From: Stutzerimonas stutzeri
GTDB taxonomy: Bacteria > Pseudomonadota > Gammaproteobacteria > Pseudomonadales > Pseudomonadaceae
Assembly (NCBI RefSeq): GCF_024448955.1
Contig: NZ_JAMOIH010000005.1
Coordinates: 62,001 to 126,000 of the forward strand
Direction of reading: 5' to 3'
Length of the DNA: 64,000 nucleotides
Positions 1-9,314 of the stretch are shown here, piece after piece (within the stretch, counting starts at the first letter, position 1; every line of letters begins with the position of its first letter). The translations under genes and the position numbers were made by a program. Under the pieces are notes generated by a model that saw only the letters and a list, made by a program, of their open reading frames with translations, was not told the origin of the DNA and ran no database searches.

Positions 1-808
1 CAAGCCGGGCCAGACGATCGATATCACCGTTTCGTCGATCGGCAACGCCAAGAGCTTGCGCGGCGGCAGTCTGTTGATGGCGCCGCTCAAGGGTATCGAC
101 GGCAACGTCTACGCCATCGCTCAGGGCAACCTGGTGGTGGGCGGTTTCGATGCCGGCGGTGGGGACGGTTCGCGCATTACCGTCAACATTCCCTCCGCAG
201 GTCGTATTCCGAACGGTGCGACGGTCGAACGGCCGGTGCCGAGCGCATTCAACCAGGGCAACACCCTGACGATGAACCTCAATCGTCCGGATTTCACCAC
301 CGCCAAAAACATCGTCGACCATATCAACGAGTTGCTCGGCCCGGGTGTGGCCCAGGCGCTCGACGGGGGCTCGATCAGCATTACCGCGCCTCTGGATCCG
401 AGCCAGCGCGTCGACTATCTGTCGATCCTGGAAAACCTGGAGGTCGACGTTGGCCAGGCGGTCGCCAAGGTGATCATCAATTCGCGCACCGGCACCATCG
501 TGATCGGCCAGAACGTTCGCGTGCAGCCGGCCGCCGTTACCCACGGCAGCCTGACCGTGACCATTTCCGAAGACCCGCAAGTCAGCCAGCCGAACCCGCT
601 GTCGGACGGCCAGACGGTGGTCGTGCCCAACTCCAATGTCAAGGCGGAGCAGGAGGCCAAACCGATGTTCAAGTTCGGTCCGGGCACCACGCTTGATGAG
701 ATCGTGCGAGCGGTGAATCAGGTGGGCGCCGCGCCCAGCGACTTGATGGCCATCCTCGAAGCGCTCAAGCAAGCCGGCGCTTTGCAAGCCGACCTGATCG
801 TGATCTGA
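1..808 (+). CDS. flgI: Flagellar P-ring protein FlgI (C-terminal part)
   Basis: The reading frame is open from the window edge to a TGA at 806-808, so only about the last 268 residues are visible and the start lies outside. The text [13 protein letters not shown]...[12 protein letters not shown] and the ending [14 protein letters not shown] are typical of FlgI, which forms the periplasmic P ring around the flagellar rod in the peptidoglycan layer. The complete protein is exported by Sec; its signal peptide is not in view. Ten bases separate it from flgJ, consistent with one flagellar operon flgI-J-K-L. The family call is firm; nothing odd is seen in the visible part. Confidence 0.96.
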   Translation, partial: KPGQTIDITVSSIGNAKSLRGGSLLMAPLKGIDGNVYAIAQGNLVVGGFDAGGGDGSRITVNIPSAGRIPNGATVERPVPSAFNQGNTLTMNLNRPDFTTAKNIVDHINELLGPGVAQALDGGSISITAPLDPSQRVDYLSILENLEVDVGQAVAKVIINSRTGTIVIGQNVRVQPAAVTHGSLTVTISEDPQVSQPNPLSDGQTVVVPNSNVKAEQEAKPMFKFGPGTTLDEIVRAVNQVGAAPSDLMAILEALKQAGALQADLIVI

Positions 809-818
809 GGACCGGGAC

Positions 819-2009
819 ATGGAAAATCGACTGGGGCTTGGCCGGCGCACACCTGATAGCGGCAGCTATTCCGACCTGAATCGGCTGAATCAGCTCAAGG
901 TTGGCAAGGACCGTGACGGCGCGGAGAACGTGCGCAAGGTTGCGCAGGAGTTCGAGTCCCTGTTCATGAACGAGATGCTCAAGTCGATGCGTTCGGCCAC
1001 CGAGGTGATGTCCAAGGACAATCCATTCAACAGCCAGGCCAGCAAGCAGTATCAGGATATGCACGACCAGCAGCTGTCGGTCACGCTTTCCAAAGAAGGC
1101 GGCGGCATAGGCCTGGCTGACGTGCTGATCCGTCAGCTGAGCAAGCAGCAGGAGCCCAGCGAGAAGCCCAATCCCTTCGCTCAGGTTGGACAGGCCGAAG
1201 GTGCGAAAGCGTCGAGCAGCCCCAGCGCCGCCGTTGCGCCGGCTAGAAATGACGCGCAGCTGCTGAATCAACGCCGTCTGGCGCTGCCGGGTAAGCTTGC
1301 CGAGCGTCCATCGGCAGAGACCGCACCCGCCGAGGTTGCCAAGAACGGAACCGATGCTCAACAGGCCGGCAAGCCGCAGCCGTTGGTGAATCTCGATTGG
1401 CAGCCCGCCACGGCCTTCGCGGCACCCCACGATGCGCCGTTGATCGTCAATGGTGTCGAGGCGACGGCACCGAGCGCGCCGAGCAAGACGCGTTTCAACT
1501 CACCGGCCGAATTTATCGCGACCATGCTGCCCATGGCGGAGAAAGCCGCCAAGCGACTCGGCGTAGAGCCACGCTTCCTGGTGGCTCAGGCTGCGCTGGA
1601 AACCGGCTGGGGCAAGTCGATGATTCGGCAGAAGGACGGCAGCAACAGCCACAACCTGTTCGGCATCAAAGCCACGGGTTGGCAAGGTGAATCCGCGACG
1701 GTCACCACAACCGAGTACGTCAACGGCAAGGCGACCAAGCAGGTCGCTGGGTTCCGGGCTTACGACTCGTTCGAACAGAGTTTCAACGATTACGTTCGGC
1801 TGCTTGAAAACAATGACCGTTACCAGCCGGCGATTCAGGTTGCGAGCGCCACCGGTAACTCGGAGCGCTTCGTCAACGAACTACAGCGGGCCGGTTACGC
1901 GACCGACCCGCAATATGCGAACAAGATCAATCAGATCGCTCGCAAAGTGCGGACCTACCAAACGATCGCTGACGCGAGTTCAGCGCCCGCCGTGCGGACT
2001 AGAGGCTAA
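819..2009 (+). CDS. flgJ: Peptidoglycan hydrolase / rod cap FlgJ
   Basis: 396 residues. The N-terminal third (about 30-115, with VAQEFESLFMNEMLKSMR) is the rod-binding domain that acts as scaffold for rod assembly. An Ala/Pro/Ser-rich linker of about 100 residues follows. Residues from about 228 to 385 form a GH73 glucosaminidase domain (SPAEFIATMLPMAEKAA, then LETGWGKS with the likely catalytic Glu261, NLFGIK and a C-terminal YATDPQYANKI motif). It locally opens the murein so the rod can pass. The linker makes it longer than the E. coli protein (about 313 residues). The ATG at 819 follows flgI by 10 bases; flgK starts 2 bases after the TAA. Confidence 0.96.
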   Translation: MENRLGLGRRTPDSGSYSDLNRLNQLKVGKDRDGAENVRKVAQEFESLFMNEMLKSMRSATEVMSKDNPFNSQASKQYQDMHDQQLSVTLSKEGGGIGLADVLIRQLSKQQEPSEKPNPFAQVGQAEGAKASSSPSAAVAPARNDAQLLNQRRLALPGKLAERPSAETAPAEVAKNGTDAQQAGKPQPLVNLDWQPATAFAAPHDAPLIVNGVEATAPSAPSKTRFNSPAEFIATMLPMAEKAAKRLGVEPRFLVAQAALETGWGKSMIRQKDGSNSHNLFGIKATGWQGESATVTTTEYVNGKATKQVAGFRAYDSFEQSFNDYVRLLENNDRYQPAIQVASATGNSERFVNELQRAGYATDPQYANKINQIARKVRTYQTIADASSAPAVRTRG

Positions 2010-2011
2010 TC

Positions 2012-4030
2012 ATGGCTGACCTACTGAATATTGGCCTGTCGGGCTTGAGTGCGAGCAAGAGCCAGCTGTCGATCACCGGCCACAACATCAGCAACGTCAA
2101 TACTCCCGGCTATAGCCGCCAGGATGCATCCCAGGCAACCCGGACTCCTCAATTCAGCGGGGCGGGTTATGTCGGCTCGGGCACTACGCTGGTGGAAATC
2201 CGCAGGACTTATAGCGAATTCCTGACCAGTCAGTTGCGCAGCAGCACCTCGCTGAGCAGCGATGTGGAGGCCTACAAAAGCCAGATCGACCAGCTCGATT
2301 CTCTGCTGGCAGGCAGCACGACCGGCATCACGCCCTCACTGCAGAAGTTTTTCTCGGCACTGCAAACGGCAGCGGAAGATCCCGCCAACATTCCGGCACG
2401 TCAGTTGGTACTGGCGGAGGCTGAGGGGCTAGCGCGCCGATTCAATACCGTTTCCGATCGGCTGACCGAACAGAACAACTTCACCAACAAGCAGATGGCT
2501 GCGGTCACCGATCAGATCAATCGTCTGGCAGGCAGCATTGGTAGTTTGAACGATGCCATTGCAACCGCATCCGCTAACGGCAAGCAGCCTAATGACCTGC
2601 TCGATGCTCGAGATGAGGCGGTGCGCCAGTTGTCGACCTACATCGGCGTCACCGTAACGCCGCAGGACGACAATAGCTTCAATATTTCCGTGGGAAGCGG
2701 TCAGCCACTGGTTGTGGGTAAAACAGTGAGCCGGCTCGAAGTGGTCCCAGGACAAGGCGATCCGAATCGTCACGAAATACAATTCGTCAGTGGTGGCTCG
2801 AAGCAGGGGATCACTTCGCAGATCACAGGTGGCGAGCTGGGTGGGCTGATTCGCTATCGGCAGGAAGTGTTGGACCCTACGCTCAATTCGCTGGGACGGT
2901 TAGCGTTGACGGTGAGTGATCAGGTCAATACGCAGCTGAAGCAGGGGCTGGATTTGAAAGGGCAGGTGGGGTCGGCGCTGTTCGGTAATTACAACGACCC
3001 GGCGCTGGCGAAACTCCGTGTCAATGCCTTTTCCGGCAACAGCGACGCCCAGCCGCTGCTGAACATCACGAAAACCAGCCTGCTGACTACCAGTGACTAT
3101 CTGATGGAGTCTGACGGTGCCGGCTACAAGATTCGGCGCTTAAGTGACAATCAGCCGATGACGGTCACCAGTACGAACGGGGTCCTGAGCATCGCCGATA
3201 AGGATGGTCGTGACCAAGGTTTCCAGATTGTTTTGGGCAATCCACCGCCTGCTGTTGGTGATAAGTTCACCTTGCAGCCTACGCGCCATGGTGCAGCGGA
3301 TATCAGCACCGTGCTCGATCAGGCCGATCAGCTTGCATTCGCTGCGCCAGTGCGTGCGGAGAGCGGTTTGCAGAATGGCGGTACTGGTGTGATTGGGCAG
3401 CCAAATCTGGTTTCTGAGGTCTCGCCAATCGACGACGTAGCTCTTGCGGCCGCCCTCAATGGGCTTGAACTTAGATATGACGGCTCCGGATTAGTCTTGC
3501 CTAGTTCAGTACCGACTGGGGTGTCTTTGTCTCCAAGCACTATAGTGGCAGGCCAATCAAATACGCTTGGCCTGACCGTGACTACAGGTGCAGCGCCGGA
3601 TGAACAGACTTATAAATTCGAATTCACCATCAGTGGGCGTCCTGTTGATGGGGATACTTTCAAGTTCAACTTCAACCAGAGCGGAGTATCGGACAACCGC
3701 AACGCATTGAAGCTGGTTGACCTGCAGAGTAAGCAGACCATTGGCGTAACCGTCGGCACCGGTGGAGTTACATCCGGTGCCAGCTTCACTGATGGCTATG
3801 GCGAATTGGTTGAGCGCGTCGGCACGCTAACCGCTCAGGCCCGTATGGACAGCGAAGCAACGGGGGCGATCCTCAAGCAGGCGACCGACAACCGGGACTC
3901 GCTCTCGGCCGTCAACCTCGACGAAGAAGCCGCCAACCTGATCAAGTTCGAGCAGTACTACAATGCCTCGGCTCAGATCATTCAAGTTGCGCGCACTATG
4001 TTCGATACATTGATCAGCACCTTCAGGTAA
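2012..4030 (+). CDS. flgK: Flagellar hook-associated protein 1 FlgK
   Basis: 672 residues. The N terminus (ADLLNIGLSGLSASKSQL followed by HNISNVNTPGYSRQ) and the C terminus (NLDEEAANLIKFEQYYNASAQII...TMFDTLIS) are the paired D0/D1 helices of hook-filament junction proteins. FlgK is exported by the flagellar type III system and joins hook to filament with FlgL. The central region, roughly 3050-3800 (residues 350-600), is the variable surface part; it is visibly richer in A/T and in unusual Pseudomonas codons than the conserved ends. Eleven bases separate it from flgL. Confidence 0.96.
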   Translation: MADLLNIGLSGLSASKSQLSITGHNISNVNTPGYSRQDASQATRTPQFSGAGYVGSGTTLVEIRRTYSEFLTSQLRSSTSLSSDVEAYKSQIDQLDSLLAGSTTGITPSLQKFFSALQTAAEDPANIPARQLVLAEAEGLARRFNTVSDRLTEQNNFTNKQMAAVTDQINRLAGSIGSLNDAIATASANGKQPNDLLDARDEAVRQLSTYIGVTVTPQDDNSFNISVGSGQPLVVGKTVSRLEVVPGQGDPNRHEIQFVSGGSKQGITSQITGGELGGLIRYRQEVLDPTLNSLGRLALTVSDQVNTQLKQGLDLKGQVGSALFGNYNDPALAKLRVNAFSGNSDAQPLLNITKTSLLTTSDYLMESDGAGYKIRRLSDNQPMTVTSTNGVLSIADKDGRDQGFQIVLGNPPPAVGDKFTLQPTRHGAADISTVLDQADQLAFAAPVRAESGLQNGGTGVIGQPNLVSEVSPIDDVALAAALNGLELRYDGSGLVLPSSVPTGVSLSPSTIVAGQSNTLGLTVTTGAAPDEQTYKFEFTISGRPVDGDTFKFNFNQSGVSDNRNALKLVDLQSKQTIGVTVGTGGVTSGASFTDGYGELVERVGTLTAQARMDSEATGAILKQATDNRDSLSAVNLDEEAANLIKFEQYYNASAQIIQVARTMFDTLISTFR

Positions 4031-4041
4031 CAGGCCCGCCC

Positions 4042-5568
4042 ATGCGCATCTCGACCTTGCAAGCATTCAATAACGGCGTGAATGGCATCCAGCGAAACTA
4101 TGCCAACGCCACGCGCACCCAAGAGCAGATCAGCACTGGCAACCGCATCCTTACGCCAGCTGATGATCCGGTTGCGTCGGTGCGCCTGCTGCAGCTGGAG
4201 CAACAGCAGAACGTGCTCGGCCAATACAACTCCAACCTGACGGCTGCGAAGAACAGCCTGACCCAGGAAGAAGTCTCGCTGAACTCGGTAAACACGATCC
4301 TTCAGCGAGTACGCGAACTCGCAGTGCAAGCGGGCAACGGCGCATTGAGTGCTGAAGACCGCAAATCCATCGCCGCCGAATTGGGCGAGCGTGAGGATGA
4401 GTTGCTTTCGCTGATGAATACGCGCAATGCGCGCGGCGAGTACTTGTTTTCGGGGTTTCAGGGTAAGACCCAGCCTTTCGTTCGTGGCGCGGATGGCAGT
4501 TATAGCTATCAAGGCGACGAAGGGCAGCGCAAATTGCAGATTGCCAGCTCGCTGAATATTCCGATCAGCGACAGCGGCAAGTCGATTTTCGAAAACGTGA
4601 CCAATGCTGGGCGGCTAAACACTGCACTCATTTCCGCCGATTCCGCGAATCCTTCCACACTGAAAGTTTCTGCGCCGCTGGTCAGCGATGAAACCGCATT
4701 CGCGGCGGGGTTCCCTGTCAATGGTGTCGAGCTTGAATTTGGGGCGGATGGAAGTTATTCGATCTATGCATTGCCTCGTGTTGCAGTTACACCTCCAGAA
4801 GAAGAAAAACCTCTCGCCACTCAACAAATGGATTCGAACGCTGACAAGAGCGATAAGCTAGTCTTCCGCGGGGTCGAGGTTCAGCTCGACGGTCTTTCGG
4901 TGGCGGGTGATAGAGCTCAAATACTAGTTCCTAATCCTTCTGGGGCCGTGCTTGGCTCCGTTGCTACCGACCCAGCCGGCAAGATTACGGGGGCCGCTTT
5001 AACCGAAGGGCGCGCGACGGGGAAGCAAGTTAGTTTCAGCTATGAAGAGGGGGCGTTTGACGGGGAAATTAACGAAGCTTTTCCTGTGAACGACACTGGC
5101 TATCCGGCTACGCGCGTACTTACAAAAGATGGCGTGTCTATTGAAATAACGCTTATTTCTCCGCCTGCTGAAGGTGACAAATTCTCCATCAGCCTCACCG
5201 GCGAAATTAGGCAGAAACAGGGCATCTTGGACACCATCGCCAACCTTCGCTCTGCCCTGGAAAACCCATCGACTGGCAACACCGGCATCCGCGACTCAGT
5301 CGCCGTCGCTCTAACCAACCTCGACCACGGCATGGTCAGTGTCGATGCGGCGCGCGGCAATATCGGCGCACGGTTAAATACCATCGACACCACCCTGACA
5401 GACAACGAAGACGTCGCGCTGGTCAACAAGGGCGTCCAGGCGGAGCTGCGCGAACTGGACTATCCCGAGGCGTTGTCGCGGCTTGCTATGCAAACGGTCA
5501 TTCTCGAAGCGGCGCAACAGAGCTACGTGAAAATTTCCGGGCTGAGCCTGTTCAATGTGATGCGCTAA
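4042..5568 (+). CDS. flgL: Flagellar hook-associated protein 3 FlgL
   Basis: 508 residues. The start MRISTLQAFNNGVNGIQRNYANATRTQEQISTG-type helix, the motif RNARGEYLFSGFQGKTQPF and the C-terminal helix (QAELRELDYPEALSRLAMQTVILEAAQQSYVKIS) identify FlgL, the second junction protein between hook and filament. It is longer than the enterobacterial form (about 317 residues) because of an inserted central domain, about residues 190-390 (roughly 4610-5210). That insert is less GC-rich than the flanks, as in flgK. It is the last gene of the visible flagellar operon. No clear terminator follows before 5700. Confidence 0.95.
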   Translation: MRISTLQAFNNGVNGIQRNYANATRTQEQISTGNRILTPADDPVASVRLLQLEQQQNVLGQYNSNLTAAKNSLTQEEVSLNSVNTILQRVRELAVQAGNGALSAEDRKSIAAELGEREDELLSLMNTRNARGEYLFSGFQGKTQPFVRGADGSYSYQGDEGQRKLQIASSLNIPISDSGKSIFENVTNAGRLNTALISADSANPSTLKVSAPLVSDETAFAAGFPVNGVELEFGADGSYSIYALPRVAVTPPEEEKPLATQQMDSNADKSDKLVFRGVEVQLDGLSVAGDRAQILVPNPSGAVLGSVATDPAGKITGAALTEGRATGKQVSFSYEEGAFDGEINEAFPVNDTGYPATRVLTKDGVSIEITLISPPAEGDKFSISLTGEIRQKQGILDTIANLRSALENPSTGNTGIRDSVAVALTNLDHGMVSVDAARGNIGARLNTIDTTLTDNEDVALVNKGVQAELRELDYPEALSRLAMQTVILEAAQQSYVKISGLSLFNVMR

Positions 5569-5699
5569 GCACCGCTTGGAGGGCGTAGTTCACAGAACCA
5601 ACGCATCGATTTGACTTGTAATTGTTGCACCTTAAAGTGTCCCGGCGGCGCATGGAGTACCGCGCCGGTCGAAAACCAACACTCAAAGGGACGTGAATC

Positions 5700-6014
5700 A
5701 TGACCAAGTCTTTTCTCTCCGCAGCACTCTTCGCACTGCTCGCCAGCGTTTCCATTGGCGGCCATGCAGCCCAGACTGAACCTGTTGCAGCAGCAGAGGT
5801 TGCAGTAGCCCAAGCGGCAACGATCAACCTCAATTCGGCTGATGCCGAGACCCTGACCCGCGAACTCAAAGGCATCGGTGCGACAAAGGCTAAGGCCATC
5901 GTTGCGTATCGTGAAGCTCATGGCCCGTTCGGTTCGGTTGACGAGTTGCTGGAAGTCAAAGGGATTGGTGCCGCTACCCTGGAAAAGAACCGCGCCAAGT
6001 TGAGCCTGAACTGA
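5700..6014 (+). CDS. ComEA-family helix-hairpin-helix DNA-binding protein
   Basis: 104 residues. Residues 1-23 form a signal peptide ([23 protein letters not shown], cut after AHA-type site), so the protein is secreted to the periplasm. The rest, from [19 protein letters not shown] to [15 protein letters not shown], holds the two helix-hairpin-helix motifs of the ComEA family; both KGIGA turns are visible. ComEA-type proteins bind incoming double-stranded DNA during natural transformation and ratchet it into the periplasm, a trait known from this bacterial group. A role in uptake here is inferred from the family. The ATG at 5700 follows AAGGGACGTGAATC, which gives a suitable ribosome site. 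It is followed by hairpins at 6033-6055 and 6068-6095. Confidence 0.85.
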   Translation: MTKSFLSAALFALLASVSIGGHAAQTEPVAAAEVAVAQAATINLNSADAETLTRELKGIGATKAKAIVAYREAHGPFGSVDELLEVKGIGAATLEKNRAKLSLN

Positions 6015-6032
6015 TCAGGTGATCCCATTTCA

Positions 6033-6100
6033 AAGCCGGTGTGTTCCACCGGCTTCAGTATGCTGACAAATGCCCCGGCTCGTGCCGGGGCATTTGTTTT
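6033..6100 (+). terminator. Double hairpin terminator after comEA-like gene
   Basis: Two hairpins follow the stop. The first is a 9-bp perfect stem 6033-6041/6047-6055 with loop TGTTC. The second is a 12-bp perfect stem 6068-6079/6084-6095 with loop TCGT, followed by GTTTT. The second has the form of a rho-independent terminator and may work in both directions, ending the minus-strand gene that finishes at 6280 as well. Confidence 0.75.
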
Positions 6101-6156
6101 ATGGCTATCGTTCTTTGTGCTCGATTTCCACCTGAACCAAAGCCGCAGATTGCAAA

Positions 6157-6232
6157 GGCCGAACAAGTTCGGCCCTACGGGGTTTCGGGCCAGACCATTG
6201 TGCGTAATCCGTAGGGCCGAGTTCATTCGGCC
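6157..6232. repeat. REP-like inverted palindrome pair (CCGTAGGGCCGA family)
   Basis: Two copies of a short palindrome face each other. Copy one, read on the minus strand from 6180 to 6157, begins CCGTAGGGCCGAAC and ends GTTCGGCC. Copy two, 6209-6232 on the plus strand, begins CCGTAGGGCCGAG and ends TCGGCC. Each can form a hairpin, and the pair forms a larger inverted repeat with a spacer of about 28 bases. This is the layout of REP doublets (BIME-like). It lies between the comEA-like gene and the convergent GGDEF/EAL gene. Confidence 0.75.
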
Positions 6233-6279
6233 GGGGGGAGTCGCTGCACTCTCTCAATATGGCAGGGGACCCATGCTAT

Positions 6280-9189
6280 TTATCGGCCGCCGCCCTCGTT
6301 GGTGCTGGAACCTGCCAGAAGCTTTCTGAACTCGTCCACGGGCAGCGGACGGCTGAACAGATACCCCTGATACAGGTGACAGCCCTGCAGTTGCAGCAAG
6401 TCCAGCTGCGCCTGCTGCTCGACCCCTTCGGCGATCACCTCCAGCCCGAGACTTCTAGCCATCGCGACGATAGCGCGGATGATCTCGGCGTCGTTGGGCG
6501 CATCCAGCGCGTCTCGCACGAACGATTGATCGATCTTGAGCAGATCCACCGGCAAGCGTTTCAGATAGGTGAGCGATGAGTAGCCAGTGCCGAAATCGTC
6601 CATAGCGAAGCTGATGCCGTGTCGGCAAAGGCGGCGCATCTTGGCAATGGTGTCGTCCAGGTTCTGGATCACGATACCTTCGGTGATCTCCAGCTTGATC
6701 ATCCTATGCGGAACCCCGGTGGCCTTCAGCGCATTGAGGGTGCGTTCGACGAACTCGTGCTGACGGAACTGACGCGGGCTGATATTGACGCAAAGGCTGA
6801 AGGTGTCGGGGTGCACCAACCCCGCGGCCAATAGCGAAGCGCCGATGCGGCTGGCTTGTGTGATGATCCAGTCGCCGACTTCGACGATCAGGCCGTTTTC
6901 TTCCAGCACGTCGATGAACTGAGCGGGTGAGCGCGGGCCATGCTCCGGGTGATTCCAGCGCAACAGGACTTCAGCGCCGATCACCGAACCCGAGCGCGCA
7001 TCCACCTGGGGTTGCAGCTGTAGTTCGAATTCGTTGCGCTGCAGCGCCAACCGTAGCTCACTCTCCAGCTGCAGACGTGCGCTTGCGGCTTGCTGCATTG
7101 TCGTGCGAAACAATTGGATGGCGTTGCGCCCGGCTGCTTTGGCCCCGTAAAGCGCAATGTCGGCTCGCTTCAGGAGATCGGCGGGCGTATCGCCATGGTC
7201 CGGCAGAAGGGCAATACCGATGCTTGGGGTGACGTGCAGCCGGTTGCCTTCGAATGTCATGGGCTCGGCGAGCAGGGTCCGCAGTTTTTCGGCAATCTGA
7301 CGAACATGGCGCGTCACCTCCGAGCGCCTGCCGCTCAGTCCTGTCAGCAGGACGACGAACTCGTCGCCACCGAGGCGCGCGACGGTGTCTTCCTGGCGGG
7401 TGCTGGCTTCGAGGCGAGCCGTAATCATCTTCAGGACGGCATCGCCGACCGGATGCCCAAGCGAATCGTTGATGTGCTTGAAATGATCCAGGTCTAAAAA
7501 CAGCAGGGCGCCTCGCAGGTCATGGCGCTTGTGTAACGCGATTTGCTGTACCAGACGATCCATCAGCAGCGCCCGGTTGGGAAGGTTGGTCAGTGGGTCG
7601 TGATACGCCAGGTGATGGATCTGTGCGTGTGCCGCCTTCAGTTGGCTGATGTCTCGCGCCGATATCAACAGGCAATCGGTGTCGTTGAGTTCGATCGGTT
7701 CGACTGACACCTCGATATGTTTAGGGTTGCTGTGACGATCCTGGCCGACCATTTCCCAGTTGGCGACGCGGCCGTCACGCTCCAGCCGTTCGAGGATGTC
7801 CTTGCGCTGCGAGTCAGACCAGATGCCCAGTTCGGTGGATGTACGGCCAATGGCTTCTTCTGGACGGTAGCCGGAGAGACGGTGAAAACCCTCGTTAACC
7901 TCTATGAAGCGTCCGGTGGCGCGTTCGCTGATGATGATGGCGTCGGGGCTTGAATGGAATGCCCTGGCGAACTTGGCCTCGCTGGCTTTCAAGGCTGCTT
8001 CGGCCTGCTGGCGCTCGGTGATGTCGCGGAAAGTCGTTACGATGCACAGTCGTCGGTCGATTCGAATGAAACGGCTGGAAACCACGCATGTGATGTACTG
8101 ACCAGCCCTGGTGCGAAATTGCGCTTCGGCGTCGTCCAGGCGTTGGTCACGAGTCAACCGTTGGTAGAGCGACTGCCGCTGTTTCTCGTCGCGCCAGAAA
8201 TGTATGTCCGGAGCCGAACGCCCAACGATATCGCTGCCTTCCCAGCCGAATACGGCGCTGAAGCTGGGATTGACATCAATGAAGGTGCCGTCGCGGATAC
8301 GGGAAAGGGAAATCGGGTCGGGACTGCCTTGGAACAAGGCGGAAAATCTGGCTTCGGACGCGGCCAGATGCTGTTCGCGCAGGACCCGCTCCGTGGCGTC
8401 GATAATGATTCCGGCCATCCGCAACGGCACGCCGTGCTCATCACGATACAGCTTGGCAGTTGTTTCCAAGTGCCGGACGGTACCGTTCGGATGCAGCGCC
8501 TGATAGGTCGTCTGATAGCTCTGGCGTCGCCCGGCCAGCAGATCGCTGTATGCCTCGCGCATGGTTTGTCGGTCATTTGCCGCGACGCTGCGAAAAAACT
8601 CCCGGAACGAACCATCGAACGGACCGTCGATGATGCCCTGTAATTCAGAAGCGCGGCTCGACGCATAGAGCCGGTCGCTTGGGATGTGCCATTCCCAGTT
8701 GCCCAGTTCTGCCGAGGCCAGTGCCAGCTCCAGACGCTCTTGGCTGTCTTCGAAGGCCAGGGCCTGAGTGTGCTGGGTGGTGATGTCGCGGACGATGCCC
8801 ACCAGCGTCGAGCAACCGGCGCCGCTTTCTTGCAGCTGCCCATCGATCTCCAGCCAGTGCACGCTCGAGTCTGGCCAGCGCACCCGGTGACGCACGCTGA
8901 AACGCGACCTGTCGCCCGTCAGTACGGAGCGGGCGACGGTTGTGAGATGAAGCCGATCTTCGGCAGCGATCAGATTCAGATACTCATCCTGAGTAATCTG
9001 AGTGAGCGGTTCAGTGAGACCAAACAGCCGCTCTGTGCCGAGCGACCAGTAGACGATGCCGTGCTGCAAGTCCCACGACCAAACGCCGAGCCCTGCCGCA
9101 TCGAGTACCGACAATAGGCGGGTCGCATCCCGCCAGGGGCTTGCCGCTTCGCTGGCGCTGACACCGGTCAGGGATTCAGGAGGTCGCAT
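6280..9189 (-). CDS. PAS(x4)-GGDEF-EAL cyclic-di-GMP signalling protein
   Basis: 969 residues, no membrane segment seen, so probably cytoplasmic. Four PAS-like sensor domains (roughly 25-140, 150-275, 280-400, 403-520) each end in a DIT/DIS-type linker. They are followed by a GGDEF diguanylate cyclase domain (about 525-695) with an intact LGGDEF signature, and an EAL phosphodiesterase domain (about 705-955) with LEITEG, DDFGTGYSSL and the late VIAEGVE motif. The EAL signature reads EVLLR, with the metal-binding Glu kept. Both catalytic sites look intact, so it may make or break c-di-GMP in response to an unknown PAS ligand. The ribosome site before the ATG at 9189 is weak. It is transcribed alone, facing away from the LysR gene stop at 9315 by 125 bases. 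Confidence 0.92.
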   Translation of the reverse strand: MRPPESLTGVSASEAASPWRDATRLLSVLDAAGLGVWSWDLQHGIVYWSLGTERLFGLTEPLTQITQDEYLNLIAAEDRLHLTTVARSVLTGDRSRFSVRHRVRWPDSSVHWLEIDGQLQESGAGCSTLVGIVRDITTQHTQALAFEDSQERLELALASAELGNWEWHIPSDRLYASSRASELQGIIDGPFDGSFREFFRSVAANDRQTMREAYSDLLAGRRQSYQTTYQALHPNGTVRHLETTAKLYRDEHGVPLRMAGIIIDATERVLREQHLAASEARFSALFQGSPDPISLSRIRDGTFIDVNPSFSAVFGWEGSDIVGRSAPDIHFWRDEKQRQSLYQRLTRDQRLDDAEAQFRTRAGQYITCVVSSRFIRIDRRLCIVTTFRDITERQQAEAALKASEAKFARAFHSSPDAIIISERATGRFIEVNEGFHRLSGYRPEEAIGRTSTELGIWSDSQRKDILERLERDGRVANWEMVGQDRHSNPKHIEVSVEPIELNDTDCLLISARDISQLKAAHAQIHHLAYHDPLTNLPNRALLMDRLVQQIALHKRHDLRGALLFLDLDHFKHINDSLGHPVGDAVLKMITARLEASTRQEDTVARLGGDEFVVLLTGLSGRRSEVTRHVRQIAEKLRTLLAEPMTFEGNRLHVTPSIGIALLPDHGDTPADLLKRADIALYGAKAAGRNAIQLFRTTMQQAASARLQLESELRLALQRNEFELQLQPQVDARSGSVIGAEVLLRWNHPEHGPRSPAQFIDVLEENGLIVEVGDWIITQASRIGASLLAAGLVHPDTFSLCVNISPRQFRQHEFVERTLNALKATGVPHRMIKLEITEGIVIQNLDDTIAKMRRLCRHGISFAMDDFGTGYSSLTYLKRLPVDLLKIDQSFVRDALDAPNDAEIIRAIVAMARSLGLEVIAEGVEQQAQLDLLQLQGCHLYQGYLFSRPLPVDEFRKLLAGSSTNEGGGR

Positions 9190-9314
9190 GAATGGTTTCC
9201 GCCGGGCTGGTGTGGAGGTGACGGATCGGCCGATAACCGGTACTGCTCATGATTCTGGTGCTCTTGTTGTTATGTCCCGAACTTATCCGTAGCAGATGGC
9301 AGGGTGCAAGTGCG

